From Lysinibacillus sp. JNUCC-52 (GTDB lineage Bacteria; Bacillota; Bacilli; Bacillales_A; Planococcaceae), in the NCBI RefSeq assembly GCF_015999545.1, contig NZ_CP065546.1, forward strand, positions 558,001 to 622,000: DNA of 64,000 bases, in the 5' to 3' direction. The translations under genes were made by a program, and so were the position numbers. Below are positions 1 through 7,503 of this stretch, in pieces (positions within the stretch are counted from its first letter, which is position 1; every line of letters begins with the position of its first letter). The notes below the pieces were generated by a model. The model had not been told where the DNA came from. It did not search any database and worked only from the letters and a program-made list of their open reading frames with translations.

Positions 1-17
1 ATTGAATCATCAATCAT
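1..17 (-). CDS. 5' end of a leftward gene cut by the window edge
   Basis: Only Met-Ile-Asp-Asp-Ser can be read. The ATG at 17-15 is preceded on the minus strand by AAAGGAGG at a good distance, so a real gene probably starts here and runs out of the window. The product cannot be guessed. Confidence 0.5.
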
Positions 18-85
18 TGTCTCATCCTCCTTTAACAAATATTATAAGTTAATTGGAAATGAATTGTAATGTGTATTTCACACTC

Positions 86-140
86 AAAAGTAAGTACCGG
101 TAGTTCAGCAGTAGAGGAGGACTGCTCGATACTCACTTTT
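86..140 (-). other. Nested imperfect inverted repeat between two genes
   Basis: The outer 14-bp arms are at 86-99 and 127-140 (12 of 14 positions complementary) and an inner AGCAGT/ACTGCT hairpin is at 107-126. No T-run follows on either strand, so it is not a simple terminator. It lies downstream of the terminator at 157-170 and upstream of the gene at the left edge, so it could be a structured leader of that gene. Confidence 0.4.
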
Positions 141-156
141 CAGGGCAAAATAAAAA

Positions 157-170
157 CACCCTGAAGGGTG
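157..170 (-). terminator. Terminator of the Tudor-like membrane protein gene
   Basis: CACCC/GGGTG hairpin read on the minus strand and followed by TTTTTATTTT, two bases after the stop codon. Confidence 0.75.
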
Positions 171-171
171 C

Positions 172-837
172 TTATCTCACTTTAAATATAGGTGCATACT
201 TTGCTAATAATCTTTTTTTACCTATCGGATCATTAAATTGGACATCTACTTCAGTAGAATCACCATCTCCCTTGACATCAATAACCTTTCCTACTCCCCA
301 TTTATTATGCATTACTTCATCACCAATATTGTAAGACGGTACATAATGCACAGGTTTTGGGCTATTTATATTTTCTATTACTGAATTAAGTTCTAACTTC
401 AATTGGTTTAATTCATCTTTATATCTTTCTTCAATTTCTTCAGCGCTAATTTCAATATCATTATTTTCACTTATATCTGTTATTACATTATCAATCTTTT
501 GTTGTAACGCTCGAGAAAGTACATCTGGGTCTATTTTGTTAACTTTTTCATCTACACTTTTTAATTTTTCATTCATTATAGCCATAGTTGTTTTTAGATG
601 TGTTGAAAGTTCTTCATTATCTCTAGATTGATTTAATGCGATTAAAATTGCAACTAATGCTAATGCGATTGATACAGCACTAGATATGAAGGAGAACAAA
701 TTTACAACATCCATATTATCTCCTAATCTAAAAGTTAAAATTAGAATAATAATGCCAATTAAAATTCCTATTAGCCATTTAAGATCTCTTTCATCCATTC
801 GTTTCTTTTTCTTCTCAATCTCTTTTTCTTCTATCAT
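172..837 (-). CDS. Membrane-anchored coiled-coil protein with a PcrA/UvrD C-terminal Tudor-like domain
   Basis: About 221 aa starting at ATG 837 with GAGGTG six bases upstream; a GTG three codons earlier lies inside that ribosome site. A basic N-terminus leads to two membrane segments (about residues 21-38 and 45-67), a long charged coiled coil (about 71-157) and a C-terminal domain (about 170-221) with GDEVMHNKWGVGKVIDVKG and RLLAKYAPI. That domain closely matches the C-terminal Tudor-like domain of the helicase PcrA/UvrD, known to contact RNA polymerase. No helicase motif is present. By topology the coiled coil and Tudor-like domain should be in the cytoplasm. The combination is unusual and its function is unknown; tethering transcription complexes to the membrane is only an inference. 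Confidence 0.8.
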   Translation of the reverse strand: MIEEKEIEKKKKRMDERDLKWLIGILIGIIILILTFRLGDNMDVVNLFSFISSAVSIALALVAILIALNQSRDNEELSTHLKTTMAIMNEKLKSVDEKVNKIDPDVLSRALQQKIDNVITDISENNDIEISAEEIEERYKDELNQLKLELNSVIENINSPKPVHYVPSYNIGDEVMHNKWGVGKVIDVKGDGDSTEVDVQFNDPIGKKRLLAKYAPIFKVR

Positions 838-949
838 TTCTGTCACCTCTAACCAAATGATAGTTCAAAATTTTAGATTATGGAACAATTTTCTACAATT
901 TCACTCTCAAAACCACACCAAACTCTACCCTCTCGACACAAAGCGTTTT

Positions 950-1189
950 GGCTGTTTGATGCAGTTTTCAAAGCAAAATAAAAACCCCTCGAATCCGCTC
1001 AAGGGGTCTTGCATTCGTCTATTATTCTATTGTGGTAAGACTGTCGAGTTAGCTCACTTTTAGAACTGTGGTAGAGCTACACCACGTTATTATTGCAAGT
1101 GAATTGTGTTCGTGCATTTCCGTGCACGTTTAGTAAGTTTGACTGATCAAAATGGAAAGTGGACGAAGTTCACATGATAACCACTCCTT
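950..1189 (-). repeat. Dispersed repeat block A, copy 1 (candidate small RNA with terminator)
   Basis: Nearly identical to 21935-22170 in the same orientation. On the minus strand it starts with AAGGAGTGGTTATC followed by ATGTGA (start plus immediate stop), then shows a CGTGCA/TGCACG hairpin, a GTGGT/ACCAC hairpin, and ends in a CCCCT/AGGGG hairpin (985-1006) followed by TTTTTATTTT. No convincing ORF lies inside. The sequence between hairpins is well conserved, so a structured RNA of about 200 nt is the best reading, but a decayed gene is possible. Confidence 0.6.
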
Positions 1190-1244
1190 ATTCCGTTTTT
1201 TAGCCTTTTATATTAATTAAGATACCTAATCTTTTTAAATATAT

Positions 1245-1452
1245 AGGCCGACCATGTATGTCTTGCCTCGAACGAGTTTATGAGGCGCTGGTCGGTCGTC
1301 GGTCTGTCTTTTCCCAATATTTAGGAATTTATAAATACCAAGTGAGGAAACCTTTACCGCACCGAACCTACCTCCGATTTTACAAGATAACTTTTTAAAT
1401 ACCTAATGTGTAACGTATATAACATTTGTAACATCTATCACATTTGTAACAT
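1245..1452 (-). repeat. Dispersed repeat block B, copy 1, with iteron-like repeats
   Basis: Matches 22998-23220. On the minus strand it opens with repeats of the type TGTTACAAATG spaced about two helical turns apart, then CGGAGGTAGGTTCGGTG, then CCGACGACCGACC and the conserved TCGTTCGAGGCAAGACATAC. Here blocks B and A are adjacent (55 bp apart); in copy 2 they are separated by an exosporium-type gene. Whether B is a promoter/operator, RNA leader or short peptide gene cannot be decided. Confidence 0.55.
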
Positions 1453-1493
1453 GTCTTCATATTCAATCTAAGACTTTTTACTTTGCAGCAGAA

Positions 1494-1886
1494 TCAGCAC
1501 CCACAACTATCAGAAAGATTACTATTTTGAGAGGAATCTGAAACAGGAAAGTTCATTTCATTCCATGCCGCAATCCCTCCGGTCAACTCTTTCACTTTAT
1601 AGCCACGTTCTAATAAAAACTTTGCAACTTTGGCAGCTGTGTTACACCATACATCCCAACAGTAAACAATAATTTCTTTATCCATAGGTATTTCATTCAA
1701 ACGATCTGCCAGCTCTTGCTGTGGAATGATATTTGCATCCTTAATTGTTAAACTTCTTACATGATTAGGACCGTTTCTAACATCAATTAAAAAGTATTTA
1801 TCAGGATCGTTTTGTTCCGATTTCAAATAATCCATAGGGCTTATTGTTCCTTCTAAACGTGCATTAAAATAATCAAGTGCGTTCAT
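1494..1886 (-). CDS. Single-domain rhodanese-like protein
   Basis: 130 aa from ATG 1886, chosen because GGAGGTAAT lies eight bases upstream; the longer frame to 1922 would overlap the MarR gene. The rhodanese fold motifs are LIDVRN (about residue 32) and the active-site segment VYCWDVWCNTA (about residue 74) with two cysteines, then LTGGIAAW. The protein ends in SDSCGC, giving further thiols. Likely role: persulfide or sulfur transfer, or redox response. It lies 20 bp after a marR gene in the same direction, so it is probably co-transcribed with and controlled by that regulator. Confidence 0.85.
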   Translation of the reverse strand: MNALDYFNARLEGTISPMDYLKSEQNDPDKYFLIDVRNGPNHVRSLTIKDANIIPQQELADRLNEIPMDKEIIVYCWDVWCNTAAKVAKFLLERGYKVKELTGGIAAWNEMNFPVSDSSQNSNLSDSCGC

Positions 1887-1906
1887 AAATGTATTACCTC
1901 CAATTT

Positions 1907-2326
1907 TTAAAGTACAGACCAAATTTTAATAAGGAAATCCTTGAGCAATATTCTTTCTTGATGATCTAAAGGGGCTAAAACTTCTAATTCTGTATTAATT
2001 AAAAATTCCCAACATGAATCCAAGACATCGTTTCCTTTTGGTGTAATCAAAAGGCTATAGGACCTCCTATCTTTAGGATTCCGTGTCCTCTTAACAAATC
2101 CTAGACTTTCTAAGTGATCGATATGGCTTACCATTGTTGTCCTATCAATTTGTAGATTTTCAGATATATCTTTTTGAGATGAGTACGGGTTTCCATGAAT
2201 AAATAAAAGAACCCCGTATTGTCTAGAGTTAATTTCATATGGAGCAAGTCCTTCTGCGAACTTAGTTTCCATTTGCTGAAGAACTTTCCCAAGTAAAAAA
2301 CCGTAAGATTGATTCCATTTTTCCAA
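1907..2326 (-). CDS. MarR-family transcriptional regulator
   Basis: 139 aa with a TTG start; GGAGGTGA lies nine bases upstream. The winged helix-turn-helix spans about residues 30-105 (SSQKDISENLQIDRTTMVSH as recognition part, FVKRTRNPKDRRSYSL as wing). There is no cysteine in the N-terminal OhrR position. It is the first gene of a two-gene unit with the rhodanese. A perfect palindrome upstream (2361-2387) is a strong candidate for its own operator, so autoregulation in response to a thiol or phenolic signal is likely. Confidence 0.9.
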   Translation of the reverse strand: MEKWNQSYGFLLGKVLQQMETKFAEGLAPYEINSRQYGVLLFIHGNPYSSQKDISENLQIDRTTMVSHIDHLESLGFVKRTRNPKDRRSYSLLITPKGNDVLDSCWEFLINTELEVLAPLDHQERILLKDFLIKIWSVL

Positions 2327-2360
2327 TTGTAATATTCACCTCCGAAGATAATCACTCAAC

Positions 2361-2387
2361 AATATAATCAGTTTACCTGATTATATT
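2361..2387. promoter_or_regulatory. Palindromic operator upstream of the marR-rhodanese unit
   Basis: Perfect 11-bp inverted repeat AATATAATCAG / CTGATTATATT around a 5-nt centre (TTTAC), located 35 bp before the TTG start. Size and position fit a MarR dimer site overlapping the promoter. Confidence 0.75.
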
Positions 2388-2446
2388 TATAAATTCAAGG
2401 TTTATTCTCTTTTTTTAAAATGAATAAAAATTAAACACCTTTAAAA

Positions 2447-2476
2447 AGCCTTGCTACAATTAAATATAGCAAGGCT
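2447..2476 (-). terminator. Terminator of the ArpU-like gene
   Basis: AGCCTTGCTA / TAGCAAGGCT hairpin; on the minus strand it is followed by TTTTTAAA. The opposite side is also T-rich, so it could work for both strands. Confidence 0.75.
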
Positions 2477-2523
2477 CTTATATTTCTAACTTAAAATAAT
2501 AACAGTGGGGGACAAGGCCCTTA

Positions 2524-2937
2524 TCATGTAATCATTTGTTTTACAATGTTATCCTTAATACGTTTAATGCTAGTTGCTGATAAAGCCATGTGTTGACCTA
2601 TCCAACGTTGTGATTTACCGTCTAGCATCCAGTTGAGAACTTGTACCTCTCTATCCCCATCAACTCTTTCAATTAGCTTTTGCACCTCTAGTAGCTTCTT
2701 CTCGTAATCTGCAACACGCTTAATATTTTTCGAACGTCTAATAGCTTCCTGCATAATCGGATCACCTACACCGCCTGCAGCCTTTGGTAGTGTAGCCTCG
2801 ATACCGTATTGAGCTGTTTTTGCCCCAATAACCATTTCTGCACGCATTTCTTTGATGGCGTTAACCATCCAGTGGTAGTCTGTAATCATTGAATCTAAAG
2901 CATCTGGTGTAATAATTAATGTTCTCTCTTTTAACAT
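2524..2937 (-). CDS. arpU: ArpU-family phage late transcriptional regulator
   Basis: 137 aa. The C-terminal third (about residues 100-135, GKSQRWIGQHMALSATSIKR) is a sigma region 4-like helix-turn-helix; the N-terminal two thirds are helical and charged. ArpU-type proteins sit between the early and late modules of many Gram-positive temperate phages and are thought to control late genes. Here no terminase or structural genes follow, and host-type genes lie on both sides, so it may be a leftover of a deleted late region. The ribosome site AGGGGGGCAAAT lies in the loop of a small CATAG/CTATG hairpin that includes the start codon. Confidence 0.7.
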   Translation of the reverse strand: MLKERTLIITPDALDSMITDYHWMVNAIKEMRAEMVIGAKTAQYGIEATLPKAAGGVGDPIMQEAIRRSKNIKRVADYEKKLLEVQKLIERVDGDREVQVLNWMLDGKSQRWIGQHMALSATSIKRIKDNIVKQMIT

Positions 2938-3031
2938 AGATTTGCCCCCTATGATATAATGCTTGTATGACTAAGCAATTAAAGGGCATAACCAATTCGA
3001 GCTGTAGCGTGTGACGACGCTGCGGCTTTTT
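2931..3031 (+). ncRNA. Candidate short rightward transcript divergent from arpU
   Basis: TTAACA (2931-2936), an 18-bp spacer and TATAAT (2955-2960) form a good sigma-A promoter; about 40 bases further a 10-bp hairpin (3001-3026) with TTTTT follows. The product would be an RNA of roughly 65 nt without an ORF. Similar promoter-plus-terminator units face away from two other phage genes (near 15.75 and 16.35 kb). Confidence 0.4.
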
Positions 3032-3157
3032 CTTATCTCTATTTACTGACCATTTTACTCAAAATGTGCAATAAATTAATGTTTATAAATTAATAGAGCC
3101 GATTGCCCTTAACTCCATTTTTCACACGAATAAACTACTACAAATGGAGGTGGAAAT

Positions 3158-3703
3158 ATGGATAATTGTAGTAACTGTAATAAACATTCCTGTTTATGTG
3201 GACAACAAACAAGACCTTTTACTGCTGTGGAGCTCTGTGGAATGACTGGTATTACTCCGGTAACACCACCTTCACCCTGTAGCGGTTTATGTGAATATGG
3301 ATATATTTACAATCTAAGTGCAGGAGTTGTAGCTATAGAAGCTGATATTCTTTTCGATTCAACAGGCTTAGTTACACCTGGAATTACGCATGTACCTGGA
3401 ACCTCTCAAATTTTTGTTACCACTCCAGGAGTCTACGAAGTTACTTTCATCGTATCAGGTGTGGAACCTAACCAATTCACACTGTTTTTAAATGGTGCAC
3501 CTGTTACCCAAGCAGTCTATGGTTCAGGAGCAGGCACTCAACAAAACACTGGCCAGGCATTAGTTTTAATATCATCCGGAGGGATTCTTACACTTAGAAA
3601 TCATTCGTCTGCCGCAGCAGTTACCCTACAAACTTTGGCTGGAGGCACACAAATAAACGTAAATGCTTCTATTATCCTTAAATTGTTAAGTCCAATTGTT
3701 TAA
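3158..3703 (+). CDS. Exosporium-type surface protein with BclA C-terminal-like jelly-roll domain, no collagen repeat
   Basis: 181 aa; AGGTGG ribosome site just upstream. A Cys-rich N-terminus (CSNCNKHSCLCG) precedes a Pro/Cys linker and a beta-rich C-terminal domain (about residues 47-181) with VTTPGVYEVTFIVSG and ITLRN-type strands, typical of the trimeric C1q/TNF-like domain of BclA-type exosporium proteins. The collagen-like GXX repeat is absent. It is a distant paralog of the gene at 22239-22793. Likely deposited on the spore surface from the mother cell. A sigma-K-like CGAATAAACTA sequence lies before the ribosome site. A hairpin terminator follows. Confidence 0.8.
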   Translation: MDNCSNCNKHSCLCGQQTRPFTAVELCGMTGITPVTPPSPCSGLCEYGYIYNLSAGVVAIEADILFDSTGLVTPGITHVPGTSQIFVTTPGVYEVTFIVSGVEPNQFTLFLNGAPVTQAVYGSGAGTQQNTGQALVLISSGGILTLRNHSSAAAVTLQTLAGGTQINVNASIILKLLSPIV

Positions 3704-3730
3704 AGATAAAATACTTAGTAAAAATAGTCA

Positions 3731-3769
3731 GGAGTAAGTTTCCTTCGACAAGGGATTTACTCCTTTTTT
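3731..3769 (+). terminator. Terminator of the exosporium-type gene
   Basis: GGAGTAA...TTACTCC stem with a TTCG-containing loop followed by TTTTTTC. Confidence 0.8.
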
Positions 3770-3896
3770 CTATTCAGATTTTTTCATTCATATCAGTTAA
3801 TTAATAACCCGTGTTCTCACTTGCTTACCGAACAATATCTTTGGGTTTTTTTTGTTACTCATTTTCCTCAAATTAATCTGTAACCCAATTTTTTTA

Positions 3897-3941
3897 TGAA
3901 TTAATTTTCTGATTTCAACCATACTATCCTTGTTTGAAAAA
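3897..3941 (+). promoter_or_regulatory. Probable forespore (sigma-G/F type) promoter of the first DUF3231 gene
   Basis: CATACTA at 3920-3926 fits the sigma-F/G -10 pattern and TGAATT lies 17 bp upstream. The 23 bp at 3919-3941 are identical to 36759-36781 upstream of the second DUF3231 gene, while flanking DNA differs, which supports function. Confidence 0.55.
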
Positions 3942-3971
3942 TTGCAATAAAACAGAAAAGGATGTGTAAGT

Positions 3972-4481
3972 ATGGGTATTCTTGGAGGAAATCCAAAAGA
4001 TGAACCATTGCATTATGGTGAAGTATTTAGTGTTTGGACAGGTTTAATGACAGACTACGGCATGATTGCTGGCTATCAAACGTTCTATAATCATGCAGGT
4101 GACGAAGATCTAAAAAAAATTATTGAAGATATAATCGAACTTTGTAGAGACGAAGTAAAACAATTAGAAAAAATACTAAAAACTAATGGTATTGGTTTAC
4201 CTCCTGCTCCACCTGAAAGACCTGTAGCAAGATTGGAAGATATTCCTGCAGGCGCAAAGTTTAATGATCCCGAAATTAGTGCTGCACTGTCAGTAGACCT
4301 AGCTGCTGGATTAGTTGCATGCAGTCAGGCAATGGGTACTTCCACTCGTGAAGATATCGCATTAATGTATGGTCAATTCCATGCAGCAAAAGCTCTAATT
4401 GGTGCCAAACTATTACGTCTTAATAAAACTAAAGGTTGGTTAGTTCCACCACCATTACATGTAGATTATCCAGAAAAATAA
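3972..4481 (+). CDS. DUF3231-family protein, first paralog
   Basis: 169 aa, all helical, starting MGILGGNPKDEPLHYGEVF; AAAGGATGTG ribosome site. DUF3231 proteins resemble ferritin-like/spore coat F helical bundles and occur in spore-forming Bacillales. Conserved parts here include NHAGDEDLKKII (about 37-48), the Pro-rich turn near residue 80 and LLRLNKTKGWLVPPP at the end. About 80 percent identical to the protein at 36806-37315, whose neighbour is a Mn catalase. The shared CATACTA promoter block suggests expression in the developing spore. Precise function unknown. Confidence 0.85.
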   Translation: MGILGGNPKDEPLHYGEVFSVWTGLMTDYGMIAGYQTFYNHAGDEDLKKIIEDIIELCRDEVKQLEKILKTNGIGLPPAPPERPVARLEDIPAGAKFNDPEISAALSVDLAAGLVACSQAMGTSTREDIALMYGQFHAAKALIGAKLLRLNKTKGWLVPPPLHVDYPEK

Positions 4482-4506
4482 TATTTATTTACCTGACAAA
4501 CCGTCT

Positions 4507-4535
4507 CCCCAGTATCAAACTGGGGTTTTATTTTT
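4507..4535 (+). terminator. Terminator of the first DUF3231 gene
   Basis: CCCCAGT / ACTGGGG hairpin followed by TTTTATTTTT. Confidence 0.85.
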
Positions 4536-4539
4536 GTCG

Positions 4540-5060
4540 TACTCAAACGAACCTCCATAGCCTCACTCTTTTTTAAACAATAACCTACCGCCTAAACTAT
4601 TCACTTTTTAATACATAAAATAAAGTGTCCTGTAATTTGCTTGAGAGATATATCACTCTAACTAATCCTTTAGAAATTGGCACTTCCTGTTGATCACTTC
4701 CTTAATTGAAGTGATCCTTTTTTATTGCTAATGTATAAATTTCAACACAACTTGGAAAAAAATAGATCTGTCACTATCACACACTTTACTTGGGCTATGA
4801 CGACCTCGCCGTTATAGCCTTTTTTATATCTTTTTTAAAGGCTATGAACTATACAAACATAGTTATCCAATCATATAAATAGTAGTGTTAAGCTAGTTTC
4901 TTAGTTTGACACCTCTTGATTTGTTGGTTTAGGGTCACTCTGGTCCAGTGGCTCTTTTAATATTCTTTTCTCGCATACTTATAGTTAGAATAATATTTAA
5001 CTCCAATACATAATTTAGTTCTGGGATGGCAAGCATCGCCCCATGATGTTTTAATAATGC
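4540..5060. other. Gene-free stretch with three rightward terminator-like hairpins
   Basis: No ORF with a ribosome site is seen. Hairpins followed by T-runs are at 4692-4722 (GATCACTTC/GAAGTGATC), 4793-4825 (GGCTATGACG/CGTTATAGCC) and 4932-4960 (GGTCACT/AGTGGCT). Each is 75-110 bp from the previous one, so three short untranslated transcripts are possible. A similar hairpin without gene occurs at 38344-38369. Confidence 0.4.
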
Positions 5061-5080
5061 TATCCCTTTACTTCAACTCT

Positions 5081-5308
5081 TCACTTAAGCCACCTACGCA
5101 AACGACTAATCTGCTCAAGCTCTTTCCCAATGCTTCTCAATTGCCTATACGTTTTGCATCCTCTACATTTCTTAGTAGGATCATAAGCCTTACGTTTTGG
5201 ACACCCTTTGCATTTGAGAAAAGCCATGTGGTCCTGCTGGTTGATTAGGCGGGCTCTCCGTTGTTTAACTTCCTTGCGTACTACATTCACTTCTGGCACC
5301 CCATTCAA
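5081..5308 (-). CDS. Small phage protein with a CxxC-CxxC zinc-finger-like motif
   Basis: 75 aa, very basic, with CKGCPKRKAYDPTKKCRGC (about residues 33-51), a probable zinc knuckle, followed by a helix rich in Arg and Leu. It overlaps the end of rusA by 44 bp in another frame and has an upstream AGCAGGTGA site. Small proteins of this kind are common between rusA and arpU in Firmicute phages. Possibly nucleic-acid binding; the function is unknown. Confidence 0.65.
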   Translation of the reverse strand: MNGVPEVNVVRKEVKQRRARLINQQDHMAFLKCKGCPKRKAYDPTKKCRGCKTYRQLRSIGKELEQISRLRRWLK

Positions 5309-5711
5309 TCGTCACCTCTGCTCTCGGATTATCCGAATACAACTTACGAGCAACCAACTCTGTCACTTGACTATCGTCATGCCATATAACCTTGCTAAGA
5401 CCGTCTTTGATGCCCTTTGCGAGATTGTCGATGTCTGGTTTAGTTGTTGGCCTTAATGCACCCTCTACGGCTTGCTGATGCTTCTTTTTGCTAAATGATT
5501 TTGGAATCTTTCGATAAACATCAATTCTTAGCCTTATTTCCTCGGTAATAAGTGTATCTGGCGCAACTTGTGAGGCTACCAATCTCACGAATGATTTATA
5601 GTCTTTGGATTCCTTCGGATCACGTACAGACACGTTATTTCCGAAACGACTAAACTTCGGCCGCTGTTGTGCCTGCACGTCACCAGGTATTTCAATTTTG
5701 AGTACGTTCAT
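5265..5711 (-). CDS. rusA: RusA-family Holliday junction resolvase
   Basis: 148 aa. Diagnostic acidic motif RPTTKPDIDNLAKGIKDGL (about residues 87-105) and the following HDDSQV supply the metal-binding aspartates of the RusA fold; the N-terminus MNVLKIEIPGDVQAQQRPK is typical. Resolves branched DNA during phage replication and recombination and fits with RecT and SSB in the same operon. The ribosome site GGAGGGCAAAC shows the GGGCAAA motif seen at several early genes. Full length. Confidence 0.9.
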   Translation of the reverse strand: MNVLKIEIPGDVQAQQRPKFSRFGNNVSVRDPKESKDYKSFVRLVASQVAPDTLITEEIRLRIDVYRKIPKSFSKKKHQQAVEGALRPTTKPDIDNLAKGIKDGLSKVIWHDDSQVTELVARKLYSDNPRAEVTIEWGARSECSTQGS

Positions 5712-5722
5712 GTTTGCCCTCC

Positions 5723-6625
5723 TTATTCACATAACCCATACTGACTCGAGCACACTGGAACTTCCTCCATCAGTTTTAATAGGTCGTATTGTACTCCGCC
5801 ATAAGTTGTTTTCGACCATTCAACAACATCATGGATTCCATGGCCTCTGTCATCACTCGTAAAGAATGTTGCAGATCCACGCTTAGATGCTTTTGAAACA
5901 ATTTCTTCCCAGCGTTCCACCCTTTTGATTTCTTCAGGGAATCGTCTAGCAATCTCATACAATTCTTCTTTTTTGCTATTAATACATGGCATACAACCAA
6001 CTCGTCCCATTCCCTGTTTATACAATGGATTCGGCTTTATTCCATGCTTATCATGTTGTTTAAAAACGTCGTATACATCCCAATCGAGTATTGGACGATA
6101 GATTGTGTACCCTTCTGGCGTTTCCTCTGTCTCAGCCATTTTAGATCGGCTCAAACTTTCATTCGCTCTTATACCCTGCCAACTCACAACATGGTTTCCT
6201 GCCTCGATAATCGGTACATACACCTGGTCAAACATTGGTCTTACTTTTAATTCGACCGTGCAAAATCGTGCCATCGTTGATGGGAAACGACCTTTCCACA
6301 TACATAAGTCCAAAAATGGATTGCCTGTAGGATGCAACACTTCTAAAGCTTGTTGGATAATCGTTTCTGATACGCCTTCTTTTCGCCATTTAGTGTCTAC
6401 CACTTCACGTTTACGCAAGATCTGCTGGCTAAAGTCAGGTTTAATTCTTGTGATCGGTCCTAACTCTTTTTCAAGATAATCGATATATTTATAAGTTTCT
6501 GGATGCTCATGTCCAACATCGCTAAAAACCACTTTTAAGTTTGGTGTATCTCTTTCGAGTGCCAGGAGCCACATCGCTGTACTGTCTTTGCCACCGCTGA
6601 TTGAAATTACATTTATGTCTTTCAT
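5723..6625 (-). CDS. Phage PP-loop ATPase of the PAPS reductase family
   Basis: 300 aa. The N-terminal PP-loop SISGGKDSTAMWLL (about residues 8-21) binds ATP or an adenylated substrate. A C-terminal segment GRVGCMPCINSKKEEL (about 207-222) has CxxC and probably binds metal or an iron-sulfur cluster. Phage members of this family are usually annotated as phosphoadenosine phosphosulfate reductase, but similar proteins (for example DndC) modify DNA with sulfur. No dnd partner genes are present, so the substrate is open. It lies in the replication operon 11 bp upstream of rusA. Confidence 0.8.
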   Translation of the reverse strand: MKDINVISISGGKDSTAMWLLALERDTPNLKVVFSDVGHEHPETYKYIDYLEKELGPITRIKPDFSQQILRKREVVDTKWRKEGVSETIIQQALEVLHPTGNPFLDLCMWKGRFPSTMARFCTVELKVRPMFDQVYVPIIEAGNHVVSWQGIRANESLSRSKMAETEETPEGYTIYRPILDWDVYDVFKQHDKHGIKPNPLYKQGMGRVGCMPCINSKKEELYEIARRFPEEIKRVERWEEIVSKASKRGSATFFTSDDRGHGIHDVVEWSKTTYGGVQYDLLKLMEEVPVCSSQYGLCE

Positions 6626-6701
6626 CGTTCCACATCCTTATTAGCACTCTATTTTGTCTGCTGATAAAACAACGTAATGCCGTTCTACCAGCAGCGTATA
6701 T

Positions 6702-6971
6702 TTATTTACATCTACTTTTTGCATACTTCTTGCAAGCTTTATATTTCAGCCTTATATCAGGTCCGCATCCGGTACCAGTCCTTTGCAGCGAACACTTATA
6801 CCAATGTGTTTTGGGGTCACGTTCATGTTGTTTTTTCACCAAGTAGTAACATGTTTTACATGTTGCATCCTCTGGTCCATAACCATATTTACGACACATA
6901 ATGTTAGGTTCGATTTGTTTATTCTGCGGTGGTTCCTCTGGTAATCCTAGGTCAAATTCGATTTGCTCCAT
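6702..6971 (-). CDS. Cys-rich phage protein, probable zinc binder
   Basis: 89 aa with seven cysteines: CRKYGYGPEDATCKTC near residue 26-41, then C60, C69, C80 and C88. The acidic N-terminus MEQIEFDLGLPEEPP is followed by the metal-binding-like core. It lies between ssb and the PP-loop ATPase in the same direction. I do not recognise a named family. Confidence 0.6.
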   Translation of the reverse strand: MEQIEFDLGLPEEPPQNKQIEPNIMCRKYGYGPEDATCKTCYYLVKKQHERDPKTHWYKCSLQRTGTGCGPDIRLKYKACKKYAKSRCK

Positions 6972-6996
6972 CAGCTCACCTCAATTTCGATATTCC

Positions 6997-7503
6997 TTAA
7001 AATGGTAAATCATCTTCTGATACCTCAATCGGCCCCTTACTATTAGCAAATGGATCTTCATCCACTCTCGCATAACTTGGCTGGTTATTATTACCGCCAT
7101 AATTGCCCTGTGGTGGCGTTTGATTCGTTCCACCTATATTTGTACTAGATTGATAGTTCGGCGCGCTCTGTGCACCTCCTGTGCTGTTTCTTGGCTCTAA
7201 GAATTGAATGCTGTCAGCTACTACATCAGTCGTATAAATTTTCTTCCCATCCTGCCCTTCATAGCTGCCTGTTTGGATTTTGCCCTCCAAACCAATTAAA
7301 TTACCTTTCTTCATGAAGTTTGCTAGATTCTCGGCTTGTTTTCTCCAAGCTACACATGAGATAAAGTCTGCCTGTTGTTCACCTTCATTTTTAAATGGTC
7401 GATTGACAGCCACTCGGAACTTACATGAGGCAATTCCGTTCGGTGTATACCGTAACTCTGGATCAGCTACTAGCCTGCCGACCAATACAACTCGATTTAT
7501 CAA
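6997..7503 (-). CDS. ssb: Single-stranded DNA-binding protein
   Basis: 168 aa with the complete OB-fold (MINRVVLVGRLVADPELRY at the start, about 1-105), a Gly/Asn/Gln-rich linker and the acidic tip EDDLPF that recruits partner proteins. The start codon is TTG, overlapping the TGA stop of the upstream HNH gene (TTGATAA context) with AAGGAG 11 bases away, so the two genes are translationally coupled. A second copy of its first nine codons exists upstream at 8049-8023 (see that entry). Confidence 0.95.
   Translation of the reverse strand: MINRVVLVGRLVADPELRYTPNGIASCKFRVAVNRPFKNEGEQQADFISCVAWRKQAENLANFMKKGNLIGLEGKIQTGSYEGQDGKKIYTTDVVADSIQFLEPRNSTGGAQSAPNYQSSTNIGGTNQTPPQGNYGGNNNQPSYARVDEDPFANSKGPIEVSEDDLPF

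Noticed and set aside
686-1063. Rightward 125-codon ORF across the 5' end of the Tudor-like protein gene
   Set aside because: Shadow of the leftward gene and of repeat A; no ribosome site and low-complexity content.
2128-2355. 75-codon ORF overlapping marR
   Set aside because: Different frame over marR without support; the MarR frame has a strong ribosome site and domain match.
4540-5060. CRISPR-like or tandem repeat array suggested by several hairpins
   Set aside because: The hairpins differ in sequence and are followed by T-runs, so they are terminators rather than repeats with spacers.
5723-6625. DNA phosphorothioation (dnd) system, from the DndC-like PP-loop protein
   Set aside because: No dndA, B, D or E-type neighbours; phages often carry this protein alone.
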